Of a stretch of 64,000 nucleotides of DNA, positions 9,411 through 17,625 are shown one piece after another (within the stretch, counting starts at the first letter, position 1; the number at the start of each line of letters is the position of its first letter). The notes beneath the pieces were generated by a model. The model saw only the letters and a list, made by a program, of their open reading frames with translations. It did not search any database and was not told the origin of the DNA. The translations under genes were made by a program, and so were the position numbers. Origin of the DNA: an uncultured Nitrospiraceae bacterium (lineage in GTDB: Bacteria; Nitrospirota; Thermodesulfovibrionia; Thermodesulfovibrionales; Thermodesulfovibrionaceae); assembly GCA_937139565.1 (NCBI GenBank), contig CAKZQH010000011.1, positions 1 to 64,000 of the forward strand, written 5' to 3'.

Positions 9411-9460
9411 ATTATACTTTTTTTAAAAAATATTTGTCAACACACGGCAAAAAATTACCG
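9411..9460 (-). promoter_or_regulatory. Hydrogenase operon promoter with upstream palindrome
   Basis: On the minus strand, TTGACA (9440-9435) and TATAAT (9416-9411) are separated by 18 bases, both perfect sigma-70 hexamers, so transcription should start near 9404. Directly upstream of the -35 is an imperfect palindrome CGGTAATTTTTTGCCG (9460-9445), a possible operator. No sigma-54 element was seen, so direct control by the neighbouring NtrC-type regulator is not supported here. Confidence 0.75.
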
Positions 9461-9474
9461 TATAGGAGAGTCTG

Positions 9475-9503
9475 ATAAAGAAAGGAGAGGCATAAGCCTC
9501 TCC
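9475..9503 (-). terminator. Rho-independent terminator of the glutamate-synthase-like gene
   Basis: A perfect 8-bp stem GGAGAGGC (9484-9491)/GCCTCTCC (9496-9503) with a 4-base loop begins 9 bases past the stop codon of the minus-strand gene, followed on that strand by TTTCTTTATC. It separates that gene from the hydrogenase promoter. Confidence 0.85.
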
Positions 9504-9512
9504 TAAAAGAAA

Positions 9513-11096
9513 TTATCCAAGAAGGATTTTTTGAGCTTCGTCCATATCAGCTTCCATTACATATGGAATGCCTGTCACCTCAGCTGCTTCTTTTGTCAGA
9601 CAGAATATGTCGTTTCTGTCAATGTATTCGATTGAGAACTTTCTTGCTCCTGCCATTAGTTGCTTGAGTCCGAGAATGAGCCTGTCAACAAAGGTGTACA
9701 TGGCAATAGCACCCCAGGGAAGCTTTTTAAATGCTTTTCCGTACTTATTTTTAAGAACTTCAGCGGTAATGAATATTTCTTCAACAGAGTTTCCATATTT
9801 CTGTATATCCGCAGGAAGTTTTCCATCTTCAAACCATTTTTGAATGTTCTTACCAACGAATGCAGGGATCATTAAAGCTCTTCCCATGCAGACAGCCTTG
9901 AAATAGGGAGCTCCTAAAGCAAGTGCTTTAAAGATATGGTCTTCAAGAGAAAATCCTCCTGCAATTGCAAGATCAGGAACATACTTTTTCTTATCTGCCA
10001 GTTGTTTGGCAAATTTGTATGCAATTGCCTGTAGATAAAGGGTAGGAATTCCCCATTCATTCATCATTCTCCATGGGCTCATTCCTGTTCCTCCACCTGC
10101 ACCATCAATTGTAACAAGATCAATTCCTGCATCAGAGGCAAATCTTAAGGCTCTTGCGAGGTCAGTAATTCTGTAAGCACCTGTTTTTAAGGATACAAAC
10201 TTTGCACCAGCTTTTCTGTAATGTTTTACTGATTTTTCAAAACTCTCATAGTCAACCATGCCAAGCCTTGAGTGTCTTTCAAATTCTTTAAAATCTCCGT
10301 TTTTAAATGCCTTCTGAACTACTGGATCTTCAGGATCAGGAAGCACGATATAGCCTCTTCTTTTTAACTCAAGGGCTCTATCCAAACTCTTTAGTTTTAC
10401 CTCTCCTCCGATATCCTTTGCACCCTGTCCCCATTTAAGCTCAATGCAGGTTACGCCTAACTTATCAATAGCGTACTCTGCAGAGGAAAGTCTGGTGTCT
10501 TCCACATTCTGCTGTAGGATTATCTCTCCATAACCATCATACCAGTCTTTGAAGCATCTTACTCTTCTTTCAAGCTCAGGAGACTTGGTCACCTTTCCTT
10601 TTTTATCGAACTCAGCTTTTGGATCCATACCAACAACATTTTCACCAATGACGACCATGATTCCAGAAATAGCTGCACCTATTGCAAGTCCTTCCCAGTT
10701 ATCTTTTGCAATGTCTGTTGATCCGAGAGCACCTGTAAATATGGGAATGCGAAGTTTAATTTTGTAATCCTTACCTATTTCCCTTTCCACATTAACAGCA
10801 GGAAAAGTTGCCTTGTCAGGATCAGGTTCAATACCAACAGCTCCTACACAGGTTCCTTGAATGTTAATGTGAGAGTAGTCAACAGGATACTTCTTTGTTG
10901 CTCCAGCTGTAACCTTTCCAAAAGGTCCGGGATATATTACCTCACGACCTCTAAATGAAGATTTTCCGATTTCACAAAATCCCGGACATCCATCAAGACA
11001 AACTGAGCAGATTCCCGAATATGGTGCAGGATCTGCTACTCTGTTACGAGTTCCTGTTGCTGAACTTGCATTTGGTAAACCTGGAAATACGTTCAT
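9513..11096 (-). CDS. FMN-dependent glutamate-synthase-like protein (archaeal-type GltB central domain)
   Basis: 527 residues. The N-terminal region has cysteines CSVCLDGCPGFC (about 29-40). The remainder is an (alpha/beta)8 FMN barrel like the synthase domain of glutamate synthase, with IELKWGQGAKDIGGEVKL, VSLKTGAYR, TIDGAGGGTGMSPWRMMNEWG and GGFSLEDHIFKALALGAPYFKAVCMGRA. It lacks the glutaminase domain and the FAD small subunit, as in archaeal-type proteins that use separate partners. A role in glutamate synthesis or 2-oxoglutarate amination is known for the family; the electron donor here is not visible. Strong palindromes precede it, and a regulator gene lies directly upstream. Confidence 0.88.
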   Translation of the reverse strand: MNVFPGLPNASSATGTRNRVADPAPYSGICSVCLDGCPGFCEIGKSSFRGREVIYPGPFGKVTAGATKKYPVDYSHINIQGTCVGAVGIEPDPDKATFPAVNVEREIGKDYKIKLRIPIFTGALGSTDIAKDNWEGLAIGAAISGIMVVIGENVVGMDPKAEFDKKGKVTKSPELERRVRCFKDWYDGYGEIILQQNVEDTRLSSAEYAIDKLGVTCIELKWGQGAKDIGGEVKLKSLDRALELKRRGYIVLPDPEDPVVQKAFKNGDFKEFERHSRLGMVDYESFEKSVKHYRKAGAKFVSLKTGAYRITDLARALRFASDAGIDLVTIDGAGGGTGMSPWRMMNEWGIPTLYLQAIAYKFAKQLADKKKYVPDLAIAGGFSLEDHIFKALALGAPYFKAVCMGRALMIPAFVGKNIQKWFEDGKLPADIQKYGNSVEEIFITAEVLKNKYGKAFKKLPWGAIAMYTFVDRLILGLKQLMAGARKFSIEYIDRNDIFCLTKEAAEVTGIPYVMEADMDEAQKILLG

Positions 11097-11127
11097 AAGA
11101 CCCCTCCTTAAGTATTTGTAATTTTAG

Positions 11128-11156
11128 ATGAGTTAAATTAAGTATTAATAACTCAT
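11128..11156. promoter_or_regulatory. Perfect palindrome ahead of the glutamate-synthase-like gene
   Basis: ATGAGTTA (11128-11135) is exactly inverted at TAACTCAT (11149-11156) with 13 bases between. It lies 32-60 bases upstream of the minus-strand start codon, a position suited to an operator. The adjacent XRE-cupin protein is the obvious candidate ligand; that is inference. Confidence 0.55.
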
Positions 11157-11163
11157 TTGGGCA

Positions 11164-11186
11164 AAAAAATATCCATGATATTTTTT
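11164..11186. promoter_or_regulatory. Second perfect palindrome in the same spacer
   Basis: AAAAAATATC (11164-11173) is exactly inverted at GATATTTTTT (11177-11186) with a 3-base centre. It follows the stop of the regulator gene (11207) and could be an AT-rich transcription-end hairpin for that gene or an operator for the next one. Confidence 0.5.
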
Positions 11187-11206
11187 ACCCTTTTAATAAA
11201 AAAAGA

Positions 11207-12466
11207 TTACTTGCTAATTAACAAAATTTCTGCTTCATCACCTCCTTTGTTTTCCCACCTTTCAGGTAGGTTTTTTTTCAAATAAAGAAAATCTCCTTCT
11301 TTAAGAAGATAGGAAAAATCATGGGTTTTTACTGTAATAAGGCCTTTAACTAAAAATATGATTTCAGGTTCTTTTTTTGTTAAAAAATGTCCATTTGAAA
11401 CGCAATTAGCTGGTATTTTTAAATAGTAAGCCTTAAAATTATCATCGCTGAAAATTTTATAGATATTAAATTTAGAAAATTTTTGATGTGACCTTGCAGT
11501 TAATTCTTCCTTTTTAATAACCATTTCCTGTTTAAGAGAATTCTCACTTAAAACCTCACCTGGCTTAATACCCAGGGCTTCACATATTTGAACAAAAGAG
11601 GAGATAGAAGGCACTATTTGATTATTTTCCATCTGGGATATAAAACCTGCTGTTAGGTTTACCTTTTCAGCAAGTTCTTTCTGGCTCATGTTTCGGGAAA
11701 TCCTTATTTCCCTGAGTCTGCTTCCAATATCTATTGAATGACTTTGCTCTAATAGGCTAATTTCTATATTTTCATCAGCAGAAATCTCATAAATGTGTGG
11801 CTTAAAGGCATCGCGATTTTTTCTTCTTGCGAGCTTAAGTGCTTTAATAAAAAAGTTCTCCTTTCTGGTGTATAATTCAAAAACCAGCTGTGTTACATGT
11901 CTTATATTCGCCTTAAATTTCTGACTATGGGCATCTCTTTCCAAAATCCAGTATGCTACACTTTCCACATCAAAAAGTCTAGGGCACATATAGGTAAAAA
12001 AGCTGTAGGTTAAATTTTCATCTTTTAAGAGGTCCTGCAGTCCGGTAAGGCTATCAAAAACATATGCCGTTGGCGTTGAAATTTTATTTTCAAGATGAGC
12101 TATAGCACCTGAGAGCTCTTCAAGATTTGACGGATTATTAATTTTCACTATATCGAAATCCTTTCTAAACTCTTCGTAAGCCTTTAAAAAAGTACTGTCG
12201 TTTTTACCCTTTCCTGATGTAAAACAGTCAATAATGTGAAAATTTTCGTTGATATTTCTTTTTAATTCCTTTATAAGGGTAGGTATGGATTTGTTAAAAC
12301 TGACATAAACTACATCTCTTTTTTGTCTCAGGAAAGAATCAATAAATTTTTTAATAAAAATCTCATAGGAAGTTCCTGCATCAACTTCCCATACCACATT
12401 GTCGCCAAGATAGATATAATCAATTAATCTATCAAGGCTTTCTATGCCTGAAGATACCTTTTGCAC
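11207..12466 (-). CDS. RecA/KaiC-like domain - XRE helix-turn-helix - cupin fusion regulator
   Basis: 419 residues with three parts. Residues 1 to about 235 resemble a KaiC/RecA-type ATPase (opening SSGIESLDRLI; strand DVVYVSFN; Walker-B-like TAYVFDSL at 133-140) but the P-loop position reads EVDAGTSYEIF (27-37) without GKT/S, so nucleotide binding is probably lost. Residues about 250-305 are an XRE helix-turn-helix (LREIRISRNMSQKELAEK). Residues about 348-418 are a cupin barrel. The GTG start follows AAGAGG. It sits upstream of the glutamate-synthase-like gene and probably regulates it. The ligand is unknown. Confidence 0.85.
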   Translation of the reverse strand: MQKVSSGIESLDRLIDYIYLGDNVVWEVDAGTSYEIFIKKFIDSFLRQKRDVVYVSFNKSIPTLIKELKRNINENFHIIDCFTSGKGKNDSTFLKAYEEFRKDFDIVKINNPSNLEELSGAIAHLENKISTPTAYVFDSLTGLQDLLKDENLTYSFFTYMCPRLFDVESVAYWILERDAHSQKFKANIRHVTQLVFELYTRKENFFIKALKLARRKNRDAFKPHIYEISADENIEISLLEQSHSIDIGSRLREIRISRNMSQKELAEKVNLTAGFISQMENNQIVPSISSFVQICEALGIKPGEVLSENSLKQEMVIKKEELTARSHQKFSKFNIYKIFSDDNFKAYYLKIPANCVSNGHFLTKKEPEIIFLVKGLITVKTHDFSYLLKEGDFLYLKKNLPERWENKGGDEAEILLISK

Positions 12467-12522
12467 GGTAAACGGTTACCTCTTAAAGTTCAATTTTAAG
12501 TGGAGATTTCCTTTTTTGTCAA
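12467..12522 (-). promoter_or_regulatory. Promoter and RBS-overlapping palindrome of the XRE-cupin gene
   Basis: Minus strand TTGACA (12522-12517), 17-base spacer, then TTAAAA (12499-12494) as a weak -10. Next to the GTG start is the near-palindrome GGTAACCGTTTACC (12480-12467), overlapping the end of the ribosome binding site, where a bound repressor or RNA fold could limit expression. Confidence 0.5.
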
Positions 12523-12876
12523 GTAAATTAATTGTATAAGAAATTCTCACTTAGGGATTTTTAGAAGATGTCAGATTTTTTTGGTGATGCCGAGGGTGTT
12601 GCCGATCGGGGAAGCCTCTGATTTTCCCTAACTTTACACTGCTAAATACTACAAATAAGTCTGTATAGATCTTTTTTATAGGTTTACAATGGCAAATGGA
12701 AAGGTATACCTCTTACTCTCAAGAATTCTACTTGAATTCCGATATGCGTCTATATGATGGATGAGGACGTCTTTCCTCAAAAATAAATCTACCTGAAATA
12801 GTATAGGGTTTACAAATAGAATTTCTTCCTTTTCTATATGAGCTTCTTAAAGAGGAGGGGAGATTCCTCGCTTACG
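12523..12876. other. Intergenic, no gene seen
   Basis: AT-rich sequence without a credible frame or clear structure between the regulator promoter and the second repeat ladder. Confidence 0.4.
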
Positions 12877-13045
12877 TTCGGAATGACAAAAAAGAAGGCT
12901 CGGAATGACGAAAGAAGGCTTGCAATGACGAAAAAGAAGGCTCGTAATGAAGAAAAAGAAGGCTTGAAATGACGAAAAAAAGTGCGTAATGACATGGTTG
13001 GATGGAACTTCGAGACCACGAAGTGCTCGAAGCAGTCTCTTCATA
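12877..13045. repeat. Second repeat ladder of the same dispersed family
   Basis: Imperfect tandem units of about 20-22 bases, GGCTYGNAATGACGAAAAAGAA, start at 12897, 12917, 12939 and 12961, with partial units on either side. The core GNAATGAC is the reverse complement of the GTCATTGC end found at 1091-1149. The tail (CGAGACCACGAAGTGCTCGAAGCAGTCTC, 13010-13040) corresponds to the GAGACTGC arm seen there. The element is therefore related to the first cluster in opposite orientation, with an expanded array of ends. Confidence 0.7.
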
Positions 13046-13520
13046 TAAACTCAAGCTTCAGACATTTGCCTTTCCCTCAGCTATTGTTTGCGATTTACGA
13101 TGAAATATTTTTTTCATGTTGGATATTCTTTTTGGTATTGTGGCAACCATTTCCTTAATTTTCTTTTAGGGGTGTTTAAAATTTAAGCGATTCACCATTT
13201 TGTTAATTGTGAGGAAACAATAAAATTTCATATAGATTATTTTTGAGGAATGTCGTCCGATTGCCTTAATTATTTGGATTTAGTATACTAAGGTAAAAAG
13301 GCAGAAAACATAATTTTATCAAAATTGATATTGATTAAAAACTCAAAGCTATGCATGAGTATACATAGAAAAGGTTTACCTATAAAAATGAAGTTTGATT
13401 TTAATTAATGTTTCGAAAAAAAGGGGGTAGAGGAAGTCCTTTTAGTTACTCCTTTCATCTTTTAGAATCTTCTTTCAGAGTAGGATGAGGTAAGTAGAAA
13501 AAAGTTAAGGAGACATAACC
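13046..13520. other. Intergenic upstream of the restriction locus
   Basis: About 470 AT-rich bases without a credible gene. AAGGAGAC shortly before 13521 is the ribosome binding site of the methyltransferase gene. No clear promoter was identified. Confidence 0.4.
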
Positions 13521-16514
13521 GTGAAAAATAATAGCAATAAATCAAAACATAGCGAAATCCTACAGAAACTAAAAGACCACTTGAAAGTCCTTTTCCAGTT
13601 TGATTGTACAGACCTTGATTTTGGCATCTATCGCATAATGAATTACAAGAGAAAGGAGATAGAAAAGTTTATTGAGGAAGACCTCATAGGATTGGTGGAA
13701 AAGGAGTTTGAGAGATATAAGACTCAAAATCAGAAAGAATTATCAGAAAAGATTGAAGAAAAGAGAAAGGAGATACAACGACTTGAAAAAGACCTTGGTG
13801 AGAAGATTCTAAAAAATGGAGAAATTGAGGAAAAATTTAGAGATAGACCTTTTGCTAAAGAGTATCTTGAACTCAAAAGACAGATTGAAGATATAGACAT
13901 CACAGAAAGCATCCAGACACAAGTTTTCAATGACCTTTATAGTTTCTTCTCAAGATACTATGAAGATGGGGACTTTATTTCAAAGAGGAGATATTCCTCT
14001 AAGAACTATAAATATGCAATTCCTTACAATGGGGAAGAAGTAAAACTCTACTGGGCAAACTTTGACCAGTATTACATTAAGACAGGTGAGGTTTTTAAAG
14101 ATTATGAATTCAATCATAAAGGTTGGAGATTTATATTTAGAACTGTCCTTGCAGATGTGCCTGTGGGAAATGTTAAGGGCAGTAGAAGATACTTCTTTCT
14201 CTCACAAGATGAGCCAATTGAGATTTCAAACAACACCTGCCTGATAAAATTTGAATACAGACCATTAACTGATGAAGATTTAAAACAATATCCTGTAAAA
14301 ACCAAAGAAGACAAAGAAAAGACCTCAGGAATAACACAGGATGATTTAAATGCTATTTTGAAGGATAAGATCCTTGAGCAAATAAACACCATTGAACCAA
14401 AAGCCATTTTAAATGAAAAACAGGATGAAAAGACAATCCTTGAAAAACACCTCCATAGATTTACCCGCAAAATTACGAGTGATTTCTTTATCCACAAAGA
14501 TCTTAAAGGATTTCTTGAAAGGGAACTTGATTACTTTATAAAGACAGAGGTTTTAGATATTGAAAGTTTTGATACAGAAAAAGAGAGATATTTTGACCGT
14601 CACCTCACAAGGGCAAAGGTGGTAAAAAGCATTGGAAATAGAACAATTGAATTTTTAGCTCAGATTGAAGATTTTCAGAAAATGCTCTGGGAAAAGAAGA
14701 AGTTTGTGCTTAAGACCGACTATGTTATCACTCTTGACCTCATACCAGAAGAGTTTCATAAAGAGATTTTAAAAAACAAAGAGCAACTAAAAGAATGGGA
14801 GGATTTGGGGTTTGGAGAGATTAAAACAAGGGATAACTTAAACAGCAAAAAGCTGCCTGTAGATACAAAGTATTTTAGTGAAGAATTTAAAGAGAGATTG
14901 CTTGAAAAATTAGGAGAAAAAGGAAACATTGACGATTTGCTTGATGGAGTGCTCGTAAAAAGCGAAAACTGGCAGGCATTGAATTTTCTTCTTGAGAAGT
15001 ATAAAGAAAAGGTGCAGACAATTTACATTGACCCTCCATTTAATCTCGGCACAAATGCAGATTTTCTATACAAGACAGATTATAAAGATTCATCATGGAT
15101 TACTCTTTTAGAAAATAGATTGTCTTTAGCAAAGAAGATACTAAATGAAAAAGGAAGCATCTTTGTAAGGTGTGACTACAATGGGAATATGTTTGTGAGA
15201 TTGTTGATGAATATGATTTTTGGGGAGGAGAATTTTAGGAATGAGATAGGAGTAAGAAGATTTAAGAAAAATGTAATGGAGAAAGAGATAAACAAATTAC
15301 CAGAAGGTGTTGACACCATTTATATTTATTCGTTAACAGACAAATTTAAATACATCTATCCTTTCAAATCAAAAGGAGAAAAAAGAGAAGGATTCTGGCG
15401 ACATATGGGCGACTCAAGTGGTCAAGGATCTTCAAAAGTATTCTTTGGTAAAGAATTAGCCCCACCCAATGGAAAGCATTGGAAGTATTCGCAAGAGAAA
15501 ATTGATCAAATGATTGAAAGCGGGACATTAATACTTGTTTGTAGTAATTGTGATTATAAGCATGATAAAACGCTGGGGAAATGGAGAGGTTGTCCAAAAT
15601 GTGGTGCAGATAACCCAATACCTAAATATTGGGTAAAAGAACAGGAAAAAGAGGTATTAGACTCTAACTGGACTGATTTATATGGATACTCAACAACATG
15701 GAATTTCCAAACCGAAAACTCCGAAATCCTTCTCAAGCGTGTCATAGAATCCACATCTAATGAAGGCGATTTAGTTATGGACTTCTTCCTCGGTTCAGGC
15801 ACAACCACTGCTGTGGCACATAAACTAAAAAGAAAGTGGCTTGGTGTTGAGATGGGGGATCATTTTGAGACAGTAGTTTTGCCGAGAATGAAGAAGGTTC
15901 TCTTTTATGACAAATCTGGTATCTCAAAGGAGGCTGATGTCAAAGAGAAATACAACGAAAAAACCTCAGGTGGTTTCTTCAAATACCACTACCTTGAGCA
16001 ATACGAAGACACTCTTCACAACATAGAATTTCCACAGGAAGAAAAGGCACAGAGAATGCTTGATCTCTTCACAGAAGATGCAAAAACAGAGTATCTTATG
16101 AAATACATGCTTAAGTTTGAGACCGAGGGGAGCCCTTCACTCTTAAATCTTACTGCATTTGAAAATCCCTATGAATATAAACTAAAGATAATCTCATCAG
16201 GCAAAGGAGAGGAGATTGTAAATGTGGATTTAGTGGAGACATTTAACTATCTCATTGGCCTTAAGATAGGTAGATATAAGTTTTTAAAAGAAAACGGTAG
16301 AAAATATACATTTGTATTTGGAGAGAGGAATAGCAGAAAAACTGCGATTGTCTGGCGTCCTATTCAAGGAATAAACATGGAAAAAGATAGAGAGATAATT
16401 GATAGTGAACTTAAAGAGCTTGACCCTGATGAGATCTTCATAAATGGTGATAGCCTTGTTAAGGATTATAAACCAATTGAGAGTGAGTTTAAAACATTAA
16501 TGGAAGGTGTATAA
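13521..16514 (+). CDS. Type III-like site-specific DNA methyltransferase (Mod)
   Basis: 997 residues, GTG start after AAGGAGAC. An N-terminal region of about 450 residues (opening LKDHLKVLFQFDCTDLDFGIYR, with a coiled coil near 55-95) precedes a beta-class amino-methyltransferase: motif IV DPPF at 504-507 comes before motif I DFFLGSGTT at about 754. Between them, in the expected target-recognition region, is a zinc-ribbon-like set CSNC/CPKC (C674, C677, C691, C694). It should methylate adenine at a specific site and protect DNA from the helicase-nuclease encoded at 17615-20656. The next gene starts 2 bases after its stop. The target sequence cannot be read from sequence. Confidence 0.9.
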   Translation: MKNNSNKSKHSEILQKLKDHLKVLFQFDCTDLDFGIYRIMNYKRKEIEKFIEEDLIGLVEKEFERYKTQNQKELSEKIEEKRKEIQRLEKDLGEKILKNGEIEEKFRDRPFAKEYLELKRQIEDIDITESIQTQVFNDLYSFFSRYYEDGDFISKRRYSSKNYKYAIPYNGEEVKLYWANFDQYYIKTGEVFKDYEFNHKGWRFIFRTVLADVPVGNVKGSRRYFFLSQDEPIEISNNTCLIKFEYRPLTDEDLKQYPVKTKEDKEKTSGITQDDLNAILKDKILEQINTIEPKAILNEKQDEKTILEKHLHRFTRKITSDFFIHKDLKGFLERELDYFIKTEVLDIESFDTEKERYFDRHLTRAKVVKSIGNRTIEFLAQIEDFQKMLWEKKKFVLKTDYVITLDLIPEEFHKEILKNKEQLKEWEDLGFGEIKTRDNLNSKKLPVDTKYFSEEFKERLLEKLGEKGNIDDLLDGVLVKSENWQALNFLLEKYKEKVQTIYIDPPFNLGTNADFLYKTDYKDSSWITLLENRLSLAKKILNEKGSIFVRCDYNGNMFVRLLMNMIFGEENFRNEIGVRRFKKNVMEKEINKLPEGVDTIYIYSLTDKFKYIYPFKSKGEKREGFWRHMGDSSGQGSSKVFFGKELAPPNGKHWKYSQEKIDQMIESGTLILVCSNCDYKHDKTLGKWRGCPKCGADNPIPKYWVKEQEKEVLDSNWTDLYGYSTTWNFQTENSEILLKRVIESTSNEGDLVMDFFLGSGTTTAVAHKLKRKWLGVEMGDHFETVVLPRMKKVLFYDKSGISKEADVKEKYNEKTSGGFFKYHYLEQYEDTLHNIEFPQEEKAQRMLDLFTEDAKTEYLMKYMLKFETEGSPSLLNLTAFENPYEYKLKIISSGKGEEIVNVDLVETFNYLIGLKIGRYKFLKENGRKYTFVFGERNSRKTAIVWRPIQGINMEKDREIIDSELKELDPDEIFINGDSLVKDYKPIESEFKTLMEGV

Positions 16515-16515
16515 A

Positions 16516-16946
16516 ATGTATTATTTTGCCTATGGTTCCAATATGAATCATAAACAGATGAAAAAAAGATATCCAAATAGTAAATTTATAAAAAGAGCGT
16601 TTCTGGAAGGATATGAATTCGTTTATGATGGTTATTCTGCGATTCTTAAAGGTGCGGTAGCAAATATAATTAAATCTCCTTCAGATAAAGTATGGGGTGG
16701 GCTTTTTGAAATAAATGAAGATGATTTAAAAATTTGGACTATTATGAAGGATATCCTATATCTTATAACAGAGAAGAAAAAGAAGTTAAAGATGAAAGCG
16801 GAAATGTTTATAAAGCAATAGCTTGTTTCAGGGAAGGGGAAAAACCTGGTCAACCCAGCAAGGACTATGTCCAGATAATAATTCAGGGTGCGAAAGATTG
16901 CGGGCTTTCAGATGATTATATTAGAAGATTTATTAAGATGGGTTGA
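16516..16946 (+). pseudogene. Gamma-glutamylcyclotransferase-like gene, frameshifted
   Basis: ATG at 16516 opens MYYFAYGSNMN, the substrate-loop signature of the GGCT/AIG2-like family. The frame runs through GGLFEINEDDLKI and then changes: after AAAATT (to 16734) the downstream match LDYYEGYPISYNREEKEVKDE continues in another frame to 16946. Adding one T to the TTT run at 16733-16735 would restore a single protein of about 144 residues. The gene is therefore broken by a one-base deletion, or by a sequencing error in a short homopolymer. Such proteins often sit beside defence genes, where their role is unknown. Confidence 0.85.
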
Positions 16947-16984
16947 GACAATGAAGAGTAATATATGATTATTTTGAGAAGAGA

Positions 16985-17278
16985 ATGAAAAGCCTAAATG
17001 AAATAATAGAAATTCTTAATAAGCATAAAGAAAATTTGAAAGAAAAATATGGTGTTATTGAGATAGGGATTTTTGGCTCTTATGCGAAAGATGCTCAAAA
17101 AGAGTCAAGCGATGTAGATATCCTTGTAGAATTTGAAGCGCCTGTGAGTCTGTTAAAAATTGTCTCACTTGAAAATTATCTTTCGGACCTCATTGGAATT
17201 AAAGTTGATGTTGTTCCCAAAAAAAATATTAGAGTTGAATTAAAGGATGAGATTCTAAGGGAGGCTATTACAATATGA
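16985..17278 (+). CDS. mntA: MntA-type minimal nucleotidyltransferase antitoxin
   Basis: 97 residues with the polymerase-beta-type motif GSYAKDAQKESSDVDILVEF (GS at 31-32, catalytic aspartates D43 and D45). In characterised MNT-HEPN modules this protein AMPylates the HEPN toxin on a tyrosine and neutralises it. The stop overlaps the HepT gene start (17275) by 4 bases, the usual coupled arrangement. Confidence 0.92.
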   Translation: MKSLNEIIEILNKHKENLKEKYGVIEIGIFGSYAKDAQKESSDVDILVEFEAPVSLLKIVSLENYLSDLIGIKVDVVPKKNIRVELKDEILREAITI

Positions 17279-17625
17279 GTAAAAGAGAACCCATATTGTA
17301 CATAAAAGATATCCTTGAGTATATGGAAAGGGCTGAAACACATATTGGCAGCATGAAAAAGGAGGAGTTTCTTCAGGATAGTAAAACCTGTGATGCAGTC
17401 ATAAGGTGTATTGAGGTTATTGGTGAGGCAACTAAGAATGTTCCTGATAACATAAGGAATAAATACCCTTCAATTCCCTGGCGTGATATGGCTGGAATGA
17501 GAGATAAGATTATACATGGTTATTTTGTAGTGGATTTTGAAAGTGTCTGGCTTGTGGTAAAAGAGGAAATACCGAAATTAAAGCCATTGATAAATAAGGT
17601 TTTACAAGATTTAAATGAAACTTGA
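17275..17625 (+). CDS. hepT: HepT-like HEPN toxin (DUF86)
   Basis: 116 residues, all-helical HEPN RNase family. The catalytic RX4HXY motif is intact as RDKIIHGY (R76, H81, Y83); the tyrosine is the residue AMPylated by MntA partners in studied pairs. Its 3' end overlaps the start of the restriction subunit gene by 11 bases, so the pair is embedded within the restriction operon. It probably acts as a growth-arrest toxin that could guard the locus. Confidence 0.92.
   Translation: MSKREPILYIKDILEYMERAETHIGSMKKEEFLQDSKTCDAVIRCIEVIGEATKNVPDNIRNKYPSIPWRDMAGMRDKIIHGYFVVDFESVWLVVKEEIPKLKPLINKVLQDLNET

Noticed and set aside
12897-12990. CRISPR array
   Set aside because: Units are contiguous 20-22-base imperfect repeats without unique spacers, and no cas genes are present.
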